Below the pieces are notes generated by a model that was given only the letters and a program-made list of their open reading frames with translations, made no database searches and had not been told where the DNA came from. From NCBI GenBank assembly GCA_963806045.1, contig CAWDWP010000015.1, positions 124,001 to 188,000 of the forward strand: DNA of 64,000 bases, written 5' to 3'. The position numbers and the translations under genes were made by a program. Source of the stretch: DATCHW01 sp963806045 (GTDB lineage: Bacteria; Bacteroidota; Ignavibacteria; Tepidaquicellales; Tepidaquicellaceae). This document shows positions 62,997-64,000 of the stretch, in pieces; position 1 is the first letter of the stretch, and every line of letters begins with the position of its first letter.

Positions 62997-63025
62997 AATC
63001 CCCTGAACATCAGGGGATTTTTTTT
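62997..63025 (+). terminator. Terminator after the pentapeptide-repeat gene
   Basis: Arms AATCCCCTGA and TCAGGGGATT with a 3-base loop, followed by a run of eight T. A textbook intrinsic terminator 26 bases after the stop codon. Confidence 0.95.
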
Positions 63026-63030
63026 AATAT

Positions 63031-63097
63031 AAACTACAAAAGTTTTTTATATTTAGATCGTTTTGAAAAACAGATATCCAAACTTTTGTAGTTTTAT
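63031..63097. repeat. 67-base element with 15-base terminal inverted repeats, copy 1
   Basis: Begins AAACTACAAAAGTTT and ends with its exact complement AAACTTTTGTAGTTT. The inner part (37 bases) contains TTTAGATCGTTTTGAAAAAC. A second copy starts 95 bases further on. Confidence 0.85.
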
Positions 63098-63125
63098 TTT
63101 ACTGCTACAATTTAGAAACAATAAT

Positions 63126-63192
63126 AAACTACAAAAGTTTTTTATATTTAGATCGTTTTGAAAAACAGAACTTCAAACTTTTGTAGTTTTAT
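63126..63192. repeat. 67-base element with 15-base terminal inverted repeats, copy 2
   Basis: Same ends and length as copy 1; the two differ only in a few bases near 63168-63174 (GAACTTC here, GATATCC in copy 1). It ends eight bases before the stop of the channel gene on the minus strand and could form a long hairpin at the 3' end of that transcript. Confidence 0.85.
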
Positions 63193-63199
63193 CTTTTTA

Positions 63200-64000
63200 C
63201 TATAACTCCGAAATCATTTTTCGCATATTCTGGATCTGAGAAGGCGAACCTAAAATTATCAGTTTTGAAGAAGGACTAATAATATCATCCGGGGAAGGGT
63301 TAATAATATATTCTCCCGTATCATCCCGCAGTCCGATTATATTTGCGCCTGTACGGTTCCGTATATCAAGGTCCCTTAATGTCATTTTATTATTTTCAAG
63401 ATGAAGATTAGTAAGCGGTATTTCTTCAAATGTTAAACTAATATCTGAACCCTGTCCTGTAAGCAGTGCAATGAACTCCGTAATATCAGGCTTTGTCACT
63501 AATGCTGCCATGTGAGCACCTCCGATTTTTTCCGGCATTATAACATTATTTGCGCCCGCTCTCTTCATTTTATTTACTGATGAATCATCGGATGCACGGC
63601 AGATTATAACAATATCTTTTCTATATTCCCTGGCACATAATGCGACATAAACATTATCAGGGTCATTCGGAAGAGTCGTAATAATTGCTTTTGCTTTTCC
63701 TATGCCTGCTTTTATAAGAACATTGCTTTCTGTTGCATTACCGATAATATAAAAAATGGATGTGTCTTCAAGCTCTTCTATAAGTTTCTCATTTGATTCT
63801 ATTACAACAAAAGGAATCTTATCATCAATTAATTCGAGGCAGACCTGTTTTCCGTTTCTGCCGAAGCCGCATACTATTACGTGGCTTTCCAGTTTATCAA
63901 TTTTTTTATCCAATTTGATTGTCTTTAAAATTTGTTTTAAATCCCCTTCTACAAGGAATCCTGAAAGAGTCATTACACCATAAAAGAAAAGACCGATATC
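63200..64000 (-). CDS. TrkA-type potassium channel/transport protein (5' end outside window)
   Basis: The C-terminal part of a potassium channel. Coding continues in frame through the window edge (DIGLFFYGVMTLSGFLVEG), the end of an ion-channel membrane domain. A TrkA-N/RCK domain follows: HVIVCGFGRNGKQVCLEL is the nucleotide-binding loop, with IGNATESNVLIKAGI downstream. The TrkA-C domain covers the last 80 residues (IPLTNLHLENNKMTL to LIILGSPSQIQNM). The 257 residues after the internal ATG 63973 are not a full protein. It controls potassium flow according to bound nucleotide. Confidence 0.88.
   Translation of the reverse strand, partial: DIGLFFYGVMTLSGFLVEGDLKQILKTIKLDKKIDKLESHVIVCGFGRNGKQVCLELIDDKIPFVVIESNEKLIEELEDTSIFYIIGNATESNVLIKAGIGKAKAIITTLPNDPDNVYVALCAREYRKDIVIICRASDDSSVNKMKRAGANNVIMPEKIGGAHMAALVTKPDITEFIALLTGQGSDISLTFEEIPLTNLHLENNKMTLRDLDIRNRTGANIIGLRDDTGEYIINPSPDDIISPSSKLIILGSPSQIQNMRKMISEL

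Overview
This 64-kb window is a low-GC (roughly 35%) chromosomal core region of a member of the Bacteroidota/Chlorobi/Ignavibacteriota superphylum, most likely an Ignavibacteria-like lineage. The evidence is: secreted proteins ending in the type IX secretion (T9SS) sorting domain with the NFPNPFNP-type motif; a GldA/GldF/GldG-type ABC transporter followed by a DUF4340 protein; an S46 dipeptidyl-peptidase; a CarboxypepD_reg/TonB-dependent receptor; and promoters matching the Bacteroidota consensus TTG-N19/20-TAnnTTTG. The lineage is inferred from these features, not from a database search.

Layout. 1-4.64 kb: an rRNA operon on the minus strand (16S, tRNA-Ile, tRNA-Ala, 23S; the 23S 3' end is cut by the window). 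4.8-6.6 kb: plsY-gpsA (phospholipid precursors). 6.6-10.9 kb: Gld-type ABC exporter and DUF4340. 11.1-11.8 kb: menG, the only rightward gene in the first 52 kb. 11.9-18.7 kb: rfbB, two outer-membrane proteins, a truncated cobalamin-dependent methionine synthase and aat. 18.8-35.6 kb: a complete dcw (division and cell wall) cluster read leftward, mraZ-rsmH-ftsL-ftsI-murE-murF-mraY-murD-ftsW-murG-(unknown PH-like membrane gene)-murC-ftsQ-ftsA-ftsZ, with a recognisable promoter and MraZ-box array upstream of mraZ. 35.9-48.4 kb: tRNA-Tyr, -Gly, -Thr and -Trp, then secE-nusG-rplK-rplA-rplJ-rplL-rpoB-rpoC, also leftward. 48.5-64 kb: mixed genes on both strands: a RING/zinc-ribbon membrane protein, a LysE-type exporter, TatD, purine nucleoside phosphorylase, a TPR protein, three T9SS cargo proteins, a lone NuoI, a P-loop NTPase, an ADP-forming acyl-CoA synthetase fused to GNAT, an S46 peptidase, a pentapeptide-repeat protein and the start of a TrkA-type channel.

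The most striking property is that eight conserved genes (gpsA, rfbB, murD, rpoC, rplA, rplK, nusG, acyl-CoA ligase) and one NTPase gene are split by reading-frame breaks. All 12 breaks are repaired by removing exactly one base, and each restored gene has the expected length and end. Three genes (rpoC, rplK, nusG) carry two breaks each. No shared slippery motif is visible, so uncorrected single-base insertions in the assembly are the simplest explanation; a lineage using +1 recoding is the exciting but unproven alternative. I found no CRISPR array, prophage, integrase or transposase gene, and no clear new defence or biosynthetic system. Other points of interest are a long charged N-terminal extension on NusG, a MetH lacking its B12 domain, and small palindromic intergenic repeats with changing arms and a constant centre.
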